26,920 nucleotides of DNA, taken from assembly GCF_938010505.1 (NCBI RefSeq), contig NZ_CALLVP010000057.1, positions 1-26,920 on the forward strand. The letters run 5' to 3'. The notes beneath the pieces are model-generated. The model searched no databases and was not told the DNA's origin. It saw nothing but the letters and a program-made list of their open reading frames with translations. The translations under genes and the position numbers were made by a program. The stretch's first letter is position 1. Every line of letters begins with the position of its first letter. Of the stretch, positions 16,841-25,227 are shown one piece after another. This DNA is from an uncultured Veillonella sp. (GTDB lineage: Bacteria; Bacillota; Negativicutes; Veillonellales; Veillonellaceae).

Positions 16841-16895
16841 TGTGCCCTCCTAAATTTCTAACTAAACATATGACTTGTATCTCCCACACAAAATT

Positions 16896-16966
16896 AAAAA
16901 GATACACTTCATCAACATATAATGACATTGAATATCATTCACATTTTAATGTTAGCAAAGTGTATC
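16896..16966 (-). promoter_or_regulatory. Structured leader hairpin followed by a U tract, upstream of receptor 1
   Basis: Read on the minus strand, GATACACTT (16958-16966) pairs with AAGTGTATC (16901-16909), a perfect 9-bp stem enclosing 48 nt, then UUUUU (16896-16900). The enclosed part can form smaller stems (ACAT/ATGT and AATGA/TCATT). The same arrangement, with compensatory differences, precedes receptor 2. It looks like a terminator or attenuator in the 5' leader. It could also end read-through from receptor 2. Confidence 0.6.
16924..16942. promoter_or_regulatory. Fur-box-like site in the receptor 1 leader
   Basis: The 19 bases match the classical Fur consensus GATAATGATAATCATTATC at 13 positions, counted by eye. 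The site lies inside the loop of the leader hairpin, some 34-52 bases downstream of the predicted start. There it could block elongation, or it may simply be part of the RNA stem AATGA/TCATT. Confidence 0.45.
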
Positions 16967-17011
16967 TTGCATATCTACTCCGAATAGACCAAAAATATAC
17001 GTTTTGGACAA
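16953..17011 (-). repeat. 59-bp conserved promoter block, copy 1
   Basis: This block matches 22142-22200 at 56 of 59 positions, without gaps. Similarity drops sharply beyond it on the upstream side, exactly at the putative -35 hexamer. It covers the promoter and the first part of the leader of receptor 1. Confidence 0.9.
16983..17011 (-). promoter_or_regulatory. Probable promoter of receptor 1 (TTGTCC-17-TCTATT, extended -10)
   Basis: On the minus strand, TTGTCC (17006-17011) is followed after 17 bases by TCTATT (16983-16988), with TGG directly before the -10 (an extended -10 TGn). Both hexamers are identical in the promoter of receptor 2. Each matches the consensus at 4/6, as expected of a promoter that needs an activator. 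The spacer holds an imperfect inverted repeat, GACCAAAA/TTTTGGAC (16987-17009). Predicted start near 16976. Confidence 0.55.
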
Positions 17012-17025
17012 ATCGGACTATTTTT

Positions 17026-20000
17026 TTAGAATTTATACGTCATTTGGAAACGAGTATAATTCCCAAGTTTGAAGTTTTCAGATCCATATAATGTGTCTCG
17101 TTTATTGATCCCTTTTGCATCAAATGTATAGAATGCTTGTAAAAGTAGATCTTTAGTTGGTACATAGCCACCACCGAAGGTAAAGCTCTTAATACCATCT
17201 AAATAACGATCAGGTACAGCTTCTGTGCCATTTCCACCGAAGAAGGAACCATGCCCGAAGTACTTATAATCCACATAAGCATTCCAAGAACCTGGTTTAT
17301 TCATATCTACACGACCTACATCGAATCGCAATGCCCAGAAATGAGGTGTCCCACCTACATCGCGACCTTTAATATCGAATTGAGATGAACCAGCCTTATG
17401 TTCATAATGAGTATTGCCATTCATGAAGCGACCATAGTCACTACGGTTTTGACCATAGTCAAAGGAAATGCTTGCATTATGGTTTAATTGATACTTAGCA
17501 CCTACACCAAATACATTAGCCACATTGTTAAACTCATGTTCTTCAGTAGCATTACCATTAGCTGTATAGAAACGATAGTCGCTACCGCCAAAGGAGCGTA
17601 AGTACCAAGCAGCTAAACCAAGACGAGGCGTTACCATATGTTTAACTTGAACATAGGCAGCTTTATCAATTGGTGGTACTGTATCTTGTTGTAATACAAC
17701 ACCTGTCGTTGGGATAACATTACCTGTGTATTTACCTAATGCTTCTCTAGGCAATCTACTATACCCATCAGCCTTTTCAAGAAGACGAGTCAAACCATTG
17801 AAATAGGACGCTAGTAATTGTGGATAATGATCGCTATTTTTTACGTTAATAACATTAGATAAGCCATAATCTTTAACATCAACAGAGTTAACTTTATAAA
17901 TATTATTTTCTAGGCCATCAAAAGCATTATCTTCGAAGCTAATTGTATAGGTAGCATCTTTGTTAAAGATAAGGGCTGCACGATCTTGAGCCGTTTTACG
18001 ATACGCGGCCTCAATAGCAGCTTTATTTTTATTGTACCAATTAGTTAAGAATGTTTTACCATTATCCGCTAATACAGAAGTATCACTTAATTTAACTTCA
18101 AATAGTGGATCATTTTCAGTTAAACCAATTTTACCTGCAGCAATCTTAGTATTGATTGTGCCTTCATCAGGAACCCATTGTTCAGTGTCCTCATCGTAAC
18201 GCTTATCTTTATAAGCGAACTTAACATTGACTTCTGGCATTTCAAGCAATACTTTTTGCTTATCTGCATCAGCACCATAAGCTTTTGCCACGATTTCTTG
18301 CATACGACGAACTACATCAAACTGAGCAGCTCTCAATGGTTCACGCTCTTTTGCAACGCGTGCCTCAACATCTGGCAATTGAGCTTGTAGTTTTGCAAGA
18401 TCTGCTTTTAATGGAGCTAATTGATCAGCTGGTAACTCATCAATAAACTCTTTCCACCAAATATCGGAATTAAGATCATCAATTTTTTGTTTCAATGCCT
18501 TAACTTCGCCTTCTAAGGCACCTTCTTTATCACGCAATGCCTTCAATTGTTGGTAGAAGTTAATCTTATCACCTGCTTCAGGTATGATAAGTTCTTTATT
18601 ACTACCATCAGTATCGCCTGTGATGCCCAAGAATTCATCTACTGTAGGAACTCGTTTGAAGTTTGTATAAATTGCATGGGTATAAGCACTATCACTAATG
18701 CCAGTGCTATGTTTAAAGGTACCTACACCAATGCGAACTTGTGTATCTTTATTAGTCCATACACTGCGAACGCCATCATACTCTTTATTGAACCAATAAC
18801 CGGTAACACCCATAGATTCAGTAATACGACCAGCACTGTGATCCCATTTAGAGCCGTGATGTGTTACATCAAGTTCTTCTAAACGTTGATGATTGAACCC
18901 TTTAGAGCCTTCTGTTTCATGACTACTATCTACACCAGGTTGTCCAGAAGCACTACCTACAACACGTACATTAGTATTATCGTTAATACGAGCATCTACA
19001 CCAACTCGAATACGTTGATTTAAGCCATGTTCTTTGCGATCTGCCAAGTTTTTCGCCGCATCATCGGCCACATAGCTCGTTGGAGTTACTTTTGTTTCAG
19101 GTCGATCAGAACCTAAGTGGCTATCATTACGTACACGATAGTCGCCTACTAGCTCTACACCACGAGATTTAGATTCATCAAATGGACGTGTAATAAAGTC
19201 ACTAAGCACTGCTGGTGGTAATGCTTCCAATTGTTCTTTAGTAAGTCTTGCTTTACTTTCACCAGAGCCTAAGCCAAATTTCATATTTAAGCCGACGCGA
19301 TATACACGGGCGGATAATGCACGGTTATCATCTCGGTGGTTAAATAGATTATCAATACCAAAGTATACACGAGAGTCTTTATTGATTTTCTTTTGAACCA
19401 TAAAGTTCCAAATACCATATGTCTTACGCTCGTACATATCGGCACTACGTTTATTGTTCAAGTTATATCGAATAACAGATTTATTAGAATCGTTAGGATC
19501 GATATAAGACACCATGTAATTACCACCACCAGATAGAGAGTTACTATCTAACATGCGAATGTAGTAATCGCCCCATAAGCTACCGCTCCAACCGCTCGCC
19601 TTATCTTCAAAGTCAACACCAATATCGATTTTATGACGTGGCTTATCTAATAATTCACGCGGCATATCCTTGTCACTCTTATTGAGGGCACGCAAGTATG
19701 TATAACCTAATCGAGCTTTCCAATGCTTATTCAAAGTTTGCTTTACTTCAAATTGAAGGCCTGTAATTTGAGCTTTACCAATATTGCGGAAGCTATAAAT
19801 CATATCAGGTGCATGAGCAAATTTAGAAGCCCCTAACGTAGTGGATTCATCGTATTGTGGATGGAAGTCCATCAAATATCCCGTATTATAAACAGACATA
19901 TAATTGCGGATATTATTATGGAACACACCGATTTTAGCATAGGTGTTTTTATTTTCCCCTTCCAAAGATAAATCAAAGTTCATTGATTTCTCTGGTTTAA

Positions 20001-22050
20001 GGTTTGGATTACCTACCCAGTACCAACCAAGTCGAGCTTCACCGCCACCGATGGTAGCAAAGGTAATATTAGGACCATACATTTCCCAGTTATAATACAA
20101 TTCGCCCATACCTGGTTCTGTGTAGCTAGTGCCTACATTCGCTTTTAATCGACGATGTACATTACCTTTTACATTATGAGTCATGCCCAAGTTAAAAGAC
20201 AAATTTGAACCGAACTTATCACTATGATCTAAGCGTACAATTGGTGATAAAGTAGTATTTTTATTAACCTGCCAAGAGTCTTGCACATAGAAATTAAACT
20301 TCTTAATTTCTGCACGACCAGCTGTTTGTTGATTTACACGTTTTAAATACTCTTCTTTAAAGTAAGAGCCATTTAATTTCAATTTTGTATTGTCAAAGCC
20401 AGATACCGCTCCGTAGTAGAAGCTTGGCAAATACGCATCGTGCAATGCAGGATAGTACTTGCCATTTTCATCTGTTTTACCTTCTTTATTAGCATGGTAA
20501 TCAGCGATGAAATCTTTGTTTTCCTCCAATAAGCGTTTTGCAAATTGTTGGTATCGTGCATATGCTTCAGGATTAAGTTTTTTCAATGTCCGTTCAGTAG
20601 TTGGACCATCGACTTTCCCCATGACAGCAGAGGAATCATTATCATTAGAATCTAAATATTGAACATACTCTTCATAGGTGAATTCAGGCAACGTACTAGG
20701 TGTATTTTTATCGCCGTTATACCACTCCTTCTCCTTATTCCATTGTTCTACGCCAGCTTCATTCTTTTTGAAAGAATGGTCATAAATTGTAGAAGATGGA
20801 ACGCCATTTTTAACGGCTAAACTTTTATCATAATCCCACGGATCGATGTGACGCTTATAAGTTGTTGGTGCATTTTTAAGACGGCTACCTTCACCAGTTT
20901 CACGAACAAAACCAACACCATAGGATAAAAGATGATCTTTATTAAGCTGTGTATCAGCACTAAGTTTTAAATTCCATTGACGATGATCTACATTATCTAC
21001 ATAATTTAATGTATTTTTACCTTCATACGTACTATTGCCATAATCACTTGTTAAAGTTAAATCATCTTCTTTTGTACGTGTATAATTTACTTCCGCACTC
21101 CAAGAGCTTTTCTTATCTTTTCCAGTATAGCTCAAGTTAAAATTATTTCGGTCTAAATCGCGTTTGTAATGAACTTGTGGTTCCATGAAGGAATCACTAC
21201 GTTTCACATAACGCTCTAAATCTTCGTTATACCGATCAATACGAAGACCTAAAGAGTGATTTTCGTTAAAGTCATATGTAGCTCCAAGTCCTACATTGGA
21301 GTTTGTGCCATAGTAACGCAAAGAATTCTTTAAGAAGCCATGGTCTTCATCGCTAGCCATTGTCGTTGCACGACGTGCTTCACTCGCATAAATAGGCATA
21401 ATATCACGTTTACTACCGTGAATATTAACTTTTAACTTACCTAAAGAGCCAGAATCAGCGCGCATAAAGAAATTAGAGTATGGCACGACATCACCATCCC
21501 CTTTTTCTCTACGACCTTCCGCATTAAACTGAATGGACGCATTCTTCTTTGGCTTATTTGTAATAACATTGATAACGCCGCCAATCGCATCAGAGCCATA
21601 CTTGGCACTAGCAGCACCTTGAATGACTTCAATACGCTCAACATTTTCCGTACCAAGACGTTGCAATTCATCGCCAGCACCTTGATATTTAGCAAGATCT
21701 CCCATAACAGGCTGCCCATCTACTAACATTAGCGTATGTCGTGGATCAGCACCTCGAATAGATACACCTACACGCCCCATCGAATCAACAGTTCTAGATA
21801 CACCTGTTTCTGTAAATACAATATCCTCTACAGATTTTGCTTGTTTCTTTGCAATATCTTGCTTTGTAATAATCGTCGTCTGTTGAGACTCTTGTTTTGC
21901 TAATTCTTCGGCCCACGTACCTCGAACATGTACAACATCAGTAGTAACTGTTGCATTTTCTGCCAGGGTATTGATAGGCATTTGTAACCAGTATGCAACG
22001 GCGCAAGACAATATAAGGTATCGACTACTTCTTCTAAGCCTCCTATTCAT
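17026..22050 (-). CDS. TonB-dependent receptor fused to a second porin-like beta-barrel (paralogue 2)
   Basis: A 1,674-residue paralogue of the downstream gene with the same layout. It has a signal peptide (cleavage after NTLA), TonB-box-like TTDVVHVRG, and a plug with VSIRGADPRHTLMLVDGQPV and ERIEVIQGAASAKYGSDAIGGVINVIT. The first barrel runs to ~925 with GNPNLKPEKS near 680 and ends in VYRVGLNMKFGLG. A linker leads to the second barrel module (~948-1674), which carries an insertion with a longer coiled coil (~1163-1270) and ends in MTYKF. Plug, first-barrel end strands and second-module strands are very similar between the paralogues; loops and the insertion differ. I choose the ATG at 22050 because GGAGG lies 7 bases upstream. 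The longer frame to 22119 has no ribosome site, would destroy the signal peptide and runs into the leader. Confidence 0.93.
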   Translation of the reverse strand: MNRRLRRSSRYLILSCAVAYWLQMPINTLAENATVTTDVVHVRGTWAEELAKQESQQTTIITKQDIAKKQAKSVEDIVFTETGVSRTVDSMGRVGVSIRGADPRHTLMLVDGQPVMGDLAKYQGAGDELQRLGTENVERIEVIQGAASAKYGSDAIGGVINVITNKPKKNASIQFNAEGRREKGDGDVVPYSNFFMRADSGSLGKLKVNIHGSKRDIMPIYASEARRATTMASDEDHGFLKNSLRYYGTNSNVGLGATYDFNENHSLGLRIDRYNEDLERYVKRSDSFMEPQVHYKRDLDRNNFNLSYTGKDKKSSWSAEVNYTRTKEDDLTLTSDYGNSTYEGKNTLNYVDNVDHRQWNLKLSADTQLNKDHLLSYGVGFVRETGEGSRLKNAPTTYKRHIDPWDYDKSLAVKNGVPSSTIYDHSFKKNEAGVEQWNKEKEWYNGDKNTPSTLPEFTYEEYVQYLDSNDNDSSAVMGKVDGPTTERTLKKLNPEAYARYQQFAKRLLEENKDFIADYHANKEGKTDENGKYYPALHDAYLPSFYYGAVSGFDNTKLKLNGSYFKEEYLKRVNQQTAGRAEIKKFNFYVQDSWQVNKNTTLSPIVRLDHSDKFGSNLSFNLGMTHNVKGNVHRRLKANVGTSYTEPGMGELYYNWEMYGPNITFATIGGGEARLGWYWVGNPNLKPEKSMNFDLSLEGENKNTYAKIGVFHNNIRNYMSVYNTGYLMDFHPQYDESTTLGASKFAHAPDMIYSFRNIGKAQITGLQFEVKQTLNKHWKARLGYTYLRALNKSDKDMPRELLDKPRHKIDIGVDFEDKASGWSGSLWGDYYIRMLDSNSLSGGGNYMVSYIDPNDSNKSVIRYNLNNKRSADMYERKTYGIWNFMVQKKINKDSRVYFGIDNLFNHRDDNRALSARVYRVGLNMKFGLGSGESKARLTKEQLEALPPAVLSDFITRPFDESKSRGVELVGDYRVRNDSHLGSDRPETKVTPTSYVADDAAKNLADRKEHGLNQRIRVGVDARINDNTNVRVVGSASGQPGVDSSHETEGSKGFNHQRLEELDVTHHGSKWDHSAGRITESMGVTGYWFNKEYDGVRSVWTNKDTQVRIGVGTFKHSTGISDSAYTHAIYTNFKRVPTVDEFLGITGDTDGSNKELIIPEAGDKINFYQQLKALRDKEGALEGEVKALKQKIDDLNSDIWWKEFIDELPADQLAPLKADLAKLQAQLPDVEARVAKEREPLRAAQFDVVRRMQEIVAKAYGADADKQKVLLEMPEVNVKFAYKDKRYDEDTEQWVPDEGTINTKIAAGKIGLTENDPLFEVKLSDTSVLADNGKTFLTNWYNKNKAAIEAAYRKTAQDRAALIFNKDATYTISFEDNAFDGLENNIYKVNSVDVKDYGLSNVINVKNSDHYPQLLASYFNGLTRLLEKADGYSRLPREALGKYTGNVIPTTGVVLQQDTVPPIDKAAYVQVKHMVTPRLGLAAWYLRSFGGSDYRFYTANGNATEEHEFNNVANVFGVGAKYQLNHNASISFDYGQNRSDYGRFMNGNTHYEHKAGSSQFDIKGRDVGGTPHFWALRFDVGRVDMNKPGSWNAYVDYKYFGHGSFFGGNGTEAVPDRYLDGIKSFTFGGGYVPTKDLLLQAFYTFDAKGINKRDTLYGSENFKLGNYTRFQMTYKF

Positions 22051-22085
22051 TAATATTCCTCCAAAATATATCAAACTTGGTATAT

Positions 22086-22155
22086 AAAAAATACACCTCA
22101 CTACCACAATAAATGACATTGAAAATCATTTACATCAATGATAGCAAAGTGTATT
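22086..22155 (-). promoter_or_regulatory. Structured leader hairpin followed by a U tract, upstream of receptor 2
   Basis: AATACACTT (22147-22155) pairs with AGGTGTATT (22090-22098) over 9 bp including one U-G pair. It encloses 48 nt, exactly as in receptor 1, and is followed by UUUUAUAUA. Compared with receptor 1 the closing pair changes from G-C to A-U and one U-A becomes U-G, so pairing is kept. The inside can form ATCATT/AATGAT or, mutually exclusively in part, AATGA/TCATT. Confidence 0.6.
22115..22133. promoter_or_regulatory. Fur-box-like site in the receptor 2 leader
   Basis: Matches GATAATGATAATCATTATC at 14 of 19 positions by eye. It is located at the same place in the leader hairpin loop as in receptor 1. 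Confidence 0.5.
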
Positions 22156-22200
22156 ATGCATATCTACTCCGAATAGACCAAAAATATACGTTTCGGACAA
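22142..22200 (-). repeat. 59-bp conserved promoter block, copy 2
   Basis: Matches 16953-17011 at 56 of 59 positions without gaps. Two of the three differences fall at adjacent-region positions of the leader (just upstream of and at the first base pair of the hairpin stem), and one lies 3-4 bases inside the -35. Confidence 0.9.
22172..22200 (-). promoter_or_regulatory. Probable promoter of receptor 2 (TTGTCC-17-TCTATT, extended -10)
   Basis: Same layout as the receptor 1 promoter: TTGTCC (22195-22200), 17-base spacer, TCTATT (22172-22177) with TGG before it. The start is predicted near 22165, giving a leader of about 115 bases. The AraC-type regulator encoded immediately upstream is the natural candidate activator. 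An alternative reading is TTGGTC-17-CATAAT further downstream, but the paralogue has only CAAGAT there. Confidence 0.55.
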
Positions 22201-22286
22201 TATTAAGTTTTTATAAATTATGAATTCTACTTTAAGTTACTACATTTTTAAGTAATATTAATAATATGAATTCCCAATCATTTTAT

Positions 22287-23177
22287 TTATACCTTACGAT
22301 AGGCACTTGGCGTTACACCAGTAGCTTCTTTGAATGCACCAGTAAACTTACTACCGTTCTCGTAGCCTACTGCATTAGCAATCTCTAAAATAGATTGATC
22401 TGAATCTTGAAGCAATCGCTTAGCCGCATTAATACGACATTCTTTTAGATATTGATGTATGGTTGTACCATATACACCTTTAAAGCAACGTTTCAACGTC
22501 GACGTAGGAATGTCAAACTGCACGGATAAAGAGTCAATAGTAATACGCTTCATATACTGTGTCGATACATATTCACATACAGCTTTTACAATATCGACTT
22601 GCTGCTTTCTATAGGTATTTCTTTTTTTATTATTAGCTGTAGATATAACAGATAGCAATAAAAAGATTTCAATCACTTTTAATTTAAAATAGTGCTCCTT
22701 AATTTGATTCGGCACTTTATATAAACTGGAAAAAATCTGACGAACTGTTTCTGTTTCTTCCATCATCATACCAAAGTCGGAATGCTCACAAAATCGATTT
22801 GCTAATTCGGTCAAATCTATTCGAGAATCACTAACAAGTGCATCTAATACAGGTTGAGCTTTTTCAACATCTACCAGCAATACAATCCCTTTAAATAGTT
22901 TTGTAGGGAAGTAATTTTCATGTTGGTAAGCTGAGCGTGTATGCCACCCTAACGACATATCCCCTGGGCCCATATATAAATACTCACCAGATGTGAATTT
23001 GCACTCAATGCGCCCCTCTTCACAGTGATTTATGGCAAACGTCTTGGTATGTGATTTAGCATAAAATTGAATCGTTTCTTGTTTCACATCAAGGAACATT
23101 AAATCGATACCATCAAATATCGTATGTCTCGACATAGACATTCCTGCATGTGAAACCGCATGATTATGTGGATTCAT
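22287..23177 (-). CDS. AraC-family transcriptional regulator (PchR-like)
   Basis: A 296-residue regulator. The C-terminal ~100 residues are a classical AraC/XylS double helix-turn-helix (ITIDSLSVQFDIPTSTLKRCFKGVYG, then ILEIANAVGYENGSKFTGAFKEATGVTPSAYRKV). The N-terminal ~180 residues form a sensing domain with the MGPGDMSLGW and FPTKLFKGIVLLVDVE segments seen in the PchR group, whose members activate siderophore or heme receptor genes when ligand is present. It is encoded directly upstream of receptor 2, same strand, 236 bases apart, and its own promoter carries a Fur-like box. It probably activates both receptor promoters. The start has a GGTGA site. No convincing terminator separates it from the receptor promoter. 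Confidence 0.9.
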   Translation of the reverse strand: MNPHNHAVSHAGMSMSRHTIFDGIDLMFLDVKQETIQFYAKSHTKTFAINHCEEGRIECKFTSGEYLYMGPGDMSLGWHTRSAYQHENYFPTKLFKGIVLLVDVEKAQPVLDALVSDSRIDLTELANRFCEHSDFGMMMEETETVRQIFSSLYKVPNQIKEHYFKLKVIEIFLLLSVISTANNKKRNTYRKQQVDIVKAVCEYVSTQYMKRITIDSLSVQFDIPTSTLKRCFKGVYGTTIHQYLKECRINAAKRLLQDSDQSILEIANAVGYENGSKFTGAFKEATGVTPSAYRKV

Positions 23178-23224
23178 ACTATCACCATATACACAAATAC
23201 TATAAACATAAACGTTAGTATTAT

Positions 23225-23256
23225 ATTATAGTATACTTATTGATAGTCATTGTCAA
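23225..23256 (-). promoter_or_regulatory. Promoter of the AraC-type regulator, overlapped by a Fur-like box
   Basis: The minus strand has TTGACA (23251-23256), a perfect -35. The -10 candidates are TATACT (23230-23235, 15-base spacer) and TATAAT (23225-23230, 20-base spacer). Bases 23241-23255 read TGATAGTCATTGTCA on the plus strand, matching the 7-1-7 Fur consensus TGATAAT-N-ATTATCA at 13 of the 14 defined bases counting one change per arm side loosely, strictly 12 of 14. The box overlaps the -35, the normal place for repression under iron sufficiency. Confidence 0.65.
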
Positions 23257-23360
23257 CTTCCAGTTACTAATAATTCATATTAAATTTAAAAATATTAACT
23301 AGTTTATTTTAGTAATATAAAACAATCAAGATCATCGCTAGAAGTTATTTTAGTGTACTA

Positions 23361-23408
23361 TAAAATAAGCCTCATGAATTAAACTACAACAATTTAATTC
23401 ATGAGGCT
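23361..23408 (-). terminator. Intrinsic terminator of the PTS-DUF454 operon
   Basis: A 16-bp perfect stem, AGCCTCATGAATTAAA (23368-23383) with TTTAATTCATGAGGCT (23393-23408), and a 9-base loop. On the minus strand it is followed by TTATTTTATA. It lies 26 bases after the DUF454 stop. Confidence 0.85.
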
Positions 23409-23434
23409 ATATTCAGAATTACGGATGCAAGTTT

Positions 23435-23830
23435 CTATTTTTTTGTTTTTACAATAAAAGCTAATGCAATTATATGACCAACCCATACGAGGGCCATGAC
23501 GATAAGAGCAATAGGCATATCTTGACTGAAATAGGCGCCAACCGCCATTATTGTACTAACAGAAGCGAGAATGGACAACTTTGTCCGCAACGTCAACGCT
23601 TTATCGCGCTCATAAGTAGCAACAGTCTTTTGATATAAACTAGATTCCAAAAACATTTTATGGAATCGTTCAGACCCTCGAGCTAAAAAAAATAAAGCTA
23701 GCATATAAAAAGGAACTGTTGGCAATAGTGGTAATACGATACCTGCTGTACCAAGGCCAAAACTTATTGCACCAATAGTCAGGAATACATATCGTATTAC
23801 AACATTACGGTGTTGCTCAGTTGTTTTCAT
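23435..23830 (-). CDS. DUF454/YbaN family inner-membrane protein
   Basis: A 131-residue membrane protein with the DUF454 signature: a first hydrophobic segment containing GTAGIVLPLLPTVPFYMLALFFLARGSERFHKM, then a basic stretch (LYQKTVATYERDKALTLRTK), then two further membrane helices. The family (E. coli YbaN) has no established function. Its ATG shares one base with the stop codon of the PTS IIC gene (TAATG at 23828-23832), so it is translationally coupled to the transporter. It is the last gene before the terminator. Confidence 0.9.
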   Translation of the reverse strand: MKTTEQHRNVVIRYVFLTIGAISFGLGTAGIVLPLLPTVPFYMLALFFLARGSERFHKMFLESSLYQKTVATYERDKALTLRTKLSILASVSTIMAVGAYFSQDMPIALIVMALVWVGHIIALAFIVKTKK

Positions 23831-25197
23831 TAATCCTCTTCTACATAATTAATAACTTTACCTTTTGTTTTAATAAAGTTAGGAATAATAAGTACTAAAG
23901 CAGCAATAGCTACAATGCCATAAATACCAGCCATACCTACCCATTCATATGCATTACCTAATACAAGACCCATTACTGCAAAGTCCGCATCACCAAAGGT
24001 TGTATTTTGGAATCCTAATTGACCAAGAACTGGCAATGCCAAAGCTGGCAAGAATGTAATAGCCAAACCATTTAGGAAAGCACCTACCGCTGCGCCACGA
24101 CGCCCACCAGTAGCATTGCCATAAATACCTGCGGTAGCACCACAGAAGAAGTGTGGTACAAGACCAGGAATAATTAATACGCCACCTACAGCACCAAGTA
24201 TAAGCATACCAATGATACCACCGATGAAAGAGCTAAGGAAACCTAATACTACTGCAGTTGGAGCGTAGGTAAAGAATACGGCACAGTCTACAGCTGGAAT
24301 TGCATTAGGGATAATTTTGGTAGCAATCCCTTGGAATGCAGGAATCAAATCGCCTAAGATCATTCGTACACCAGAGTATACGATTGTTACGCCAACGGCA
24401 AAGTTCATAGCACTCATAACGGCGTATAAATAAGGGCTCATTTCACCAGATAAAATAGCGACAAATTCGGAACCTGCTGCAAATGCGGCAATCAAGTAGA
24501 ATACGATCATAGTCAATGCTGTAGATAATGTTGAGTCACGTAAGAATCCCCATTTTTCTGGAATCTCAATATCTTCTGTGCTATCTTCAGCTTTACCAAC
24601 ATATTTAGCAACCCAAGCAGACAAATAATAACCTAAACTACCAAAGTGACCAATCGCAATTTCATCCCCATCAGTCACTTTAGAAGTATAGCTTTGACCA
24701 ATTGCTGGAGAAATAGCAGACCAAGCACCCATTAAGAAACCACCCACAAGGATGAGCTCCATACCGGCCAAACCTGCTGTACCAAGTACGGCAGACATAA
24801 GACATGCCATAAATAAGCTGTGATGACCAGTTAAGAACACATATTTGAACTTGGTGAAACGAGCAATACATAAGTTCATCAATAAGCCTACTACGAGAAT
24901 AGACATCGTTTCAACGCCAAGTACCTTTTGTGCAACAGCCACAATAGCTTCATTGTTTGGTACCACCCCAGTAATATGGAATCCATGTTCAATCATCTTA
25001 CCTAACGGATCAAGATTGCTAACGATAACGCCAGCACCTGCTGCAAGCATTAAATACCCTAGAATAGGTTTCAATGTGCCCGTCATGATTTTATGAAACG
25101 GACGTTTCAAAGCTATTAAGCCTACACATGACATAATACCAATTAAAAGTGCTGGTTGTGACAGCACGTCACGTAAGAACTCTAATACCATTTCCAT
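23830..25197 (-). CDS. ulaA: PTS transporter subunit IIC, ascorbate (SgaT/UlaA) family
   Basis: A 455-residue polytopic membrane protein with about 10-12 hydrophobic segments. It has the UlaA/SgaT-type pattern GVRMILGDLIPAFQGIATKIIPNAIPAVDCAVFFTYAPTA (written here in part for its key residues: the P-A-V-D-C and Y-A-P region) followed by LGFLSSFIGG. It forms the sugar channel of a phosphotransferase system and passes its substrate to IIB for phosphorylation during import. The family is known for L-ascorbate, but relatives carry other pentitol-like substrates, and no ascorbate-catabolic gene is visible here, so the substrate is open. The start has an AGGAGG ribosome site. It lies 30 bases after IIB and overlaps the DUF454 gene by one base. 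Confidence 0.88.
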   Translation of the reverse strand: MEMVLEFLRDVLSQPALLIGIMSCVGLIALKRPFHKIMTGTLKPILGYLMLAAGAGVIVSNLDPLGKMIEHGFHITGVVPNNEAIVAVAQKVLGVETMSILVVGLLMNLCIARFTKFKYVFLTGHHSLFMACLMSAVLGTAGLAGMELILVGGFLMGAWSAISPAIGQSYTSKVTDGDEIAIGHFGSLGYYLSAWVAKYVGKAEDSTEDIEIPEKWGFLRDSTLSTALTMIVFYLIAAFAAGSEFVAILSGEMSPYLYAVMSAMNFAVGVTIVYSGVRMILGDLIPAFQGIATKIIPNAIPAVDCAVFFTYAPTAVVLGFLSSFIGGIIGMLILGAVGGVLIIPGLVPHFFCGATAGIYGNATGGRRGAAVGAFLNGLAITFLPALALPVLGQLGFQNTTFGDADFAVMGLVLGNAYEWVGMAGIYGIVAIAALVLIIPNFIKTKGKVINYVEED

Positions 25198-25227
25198 AAC
25201 ACTACCTCCTATATACAGTTGTTTTAA

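Noticed and set aside
11762..22119. Receptor-porin fusions as assembly or stop-codon artefacts
   Set aside because: Both paralogues independently show the same in-frame fusion with the same linker position, and only the C-terminal end has a terminal aromatic residue followed by a stop.
22051..22119. N-terminal extension of receptor 2 to 22119
   Set aside because: It lacks a ribosome site, puts a hydrophobic stretch before a normal signal peptide and overlaps the leader hairpin. The ATG at 22050 has GGAGG at a good distance.
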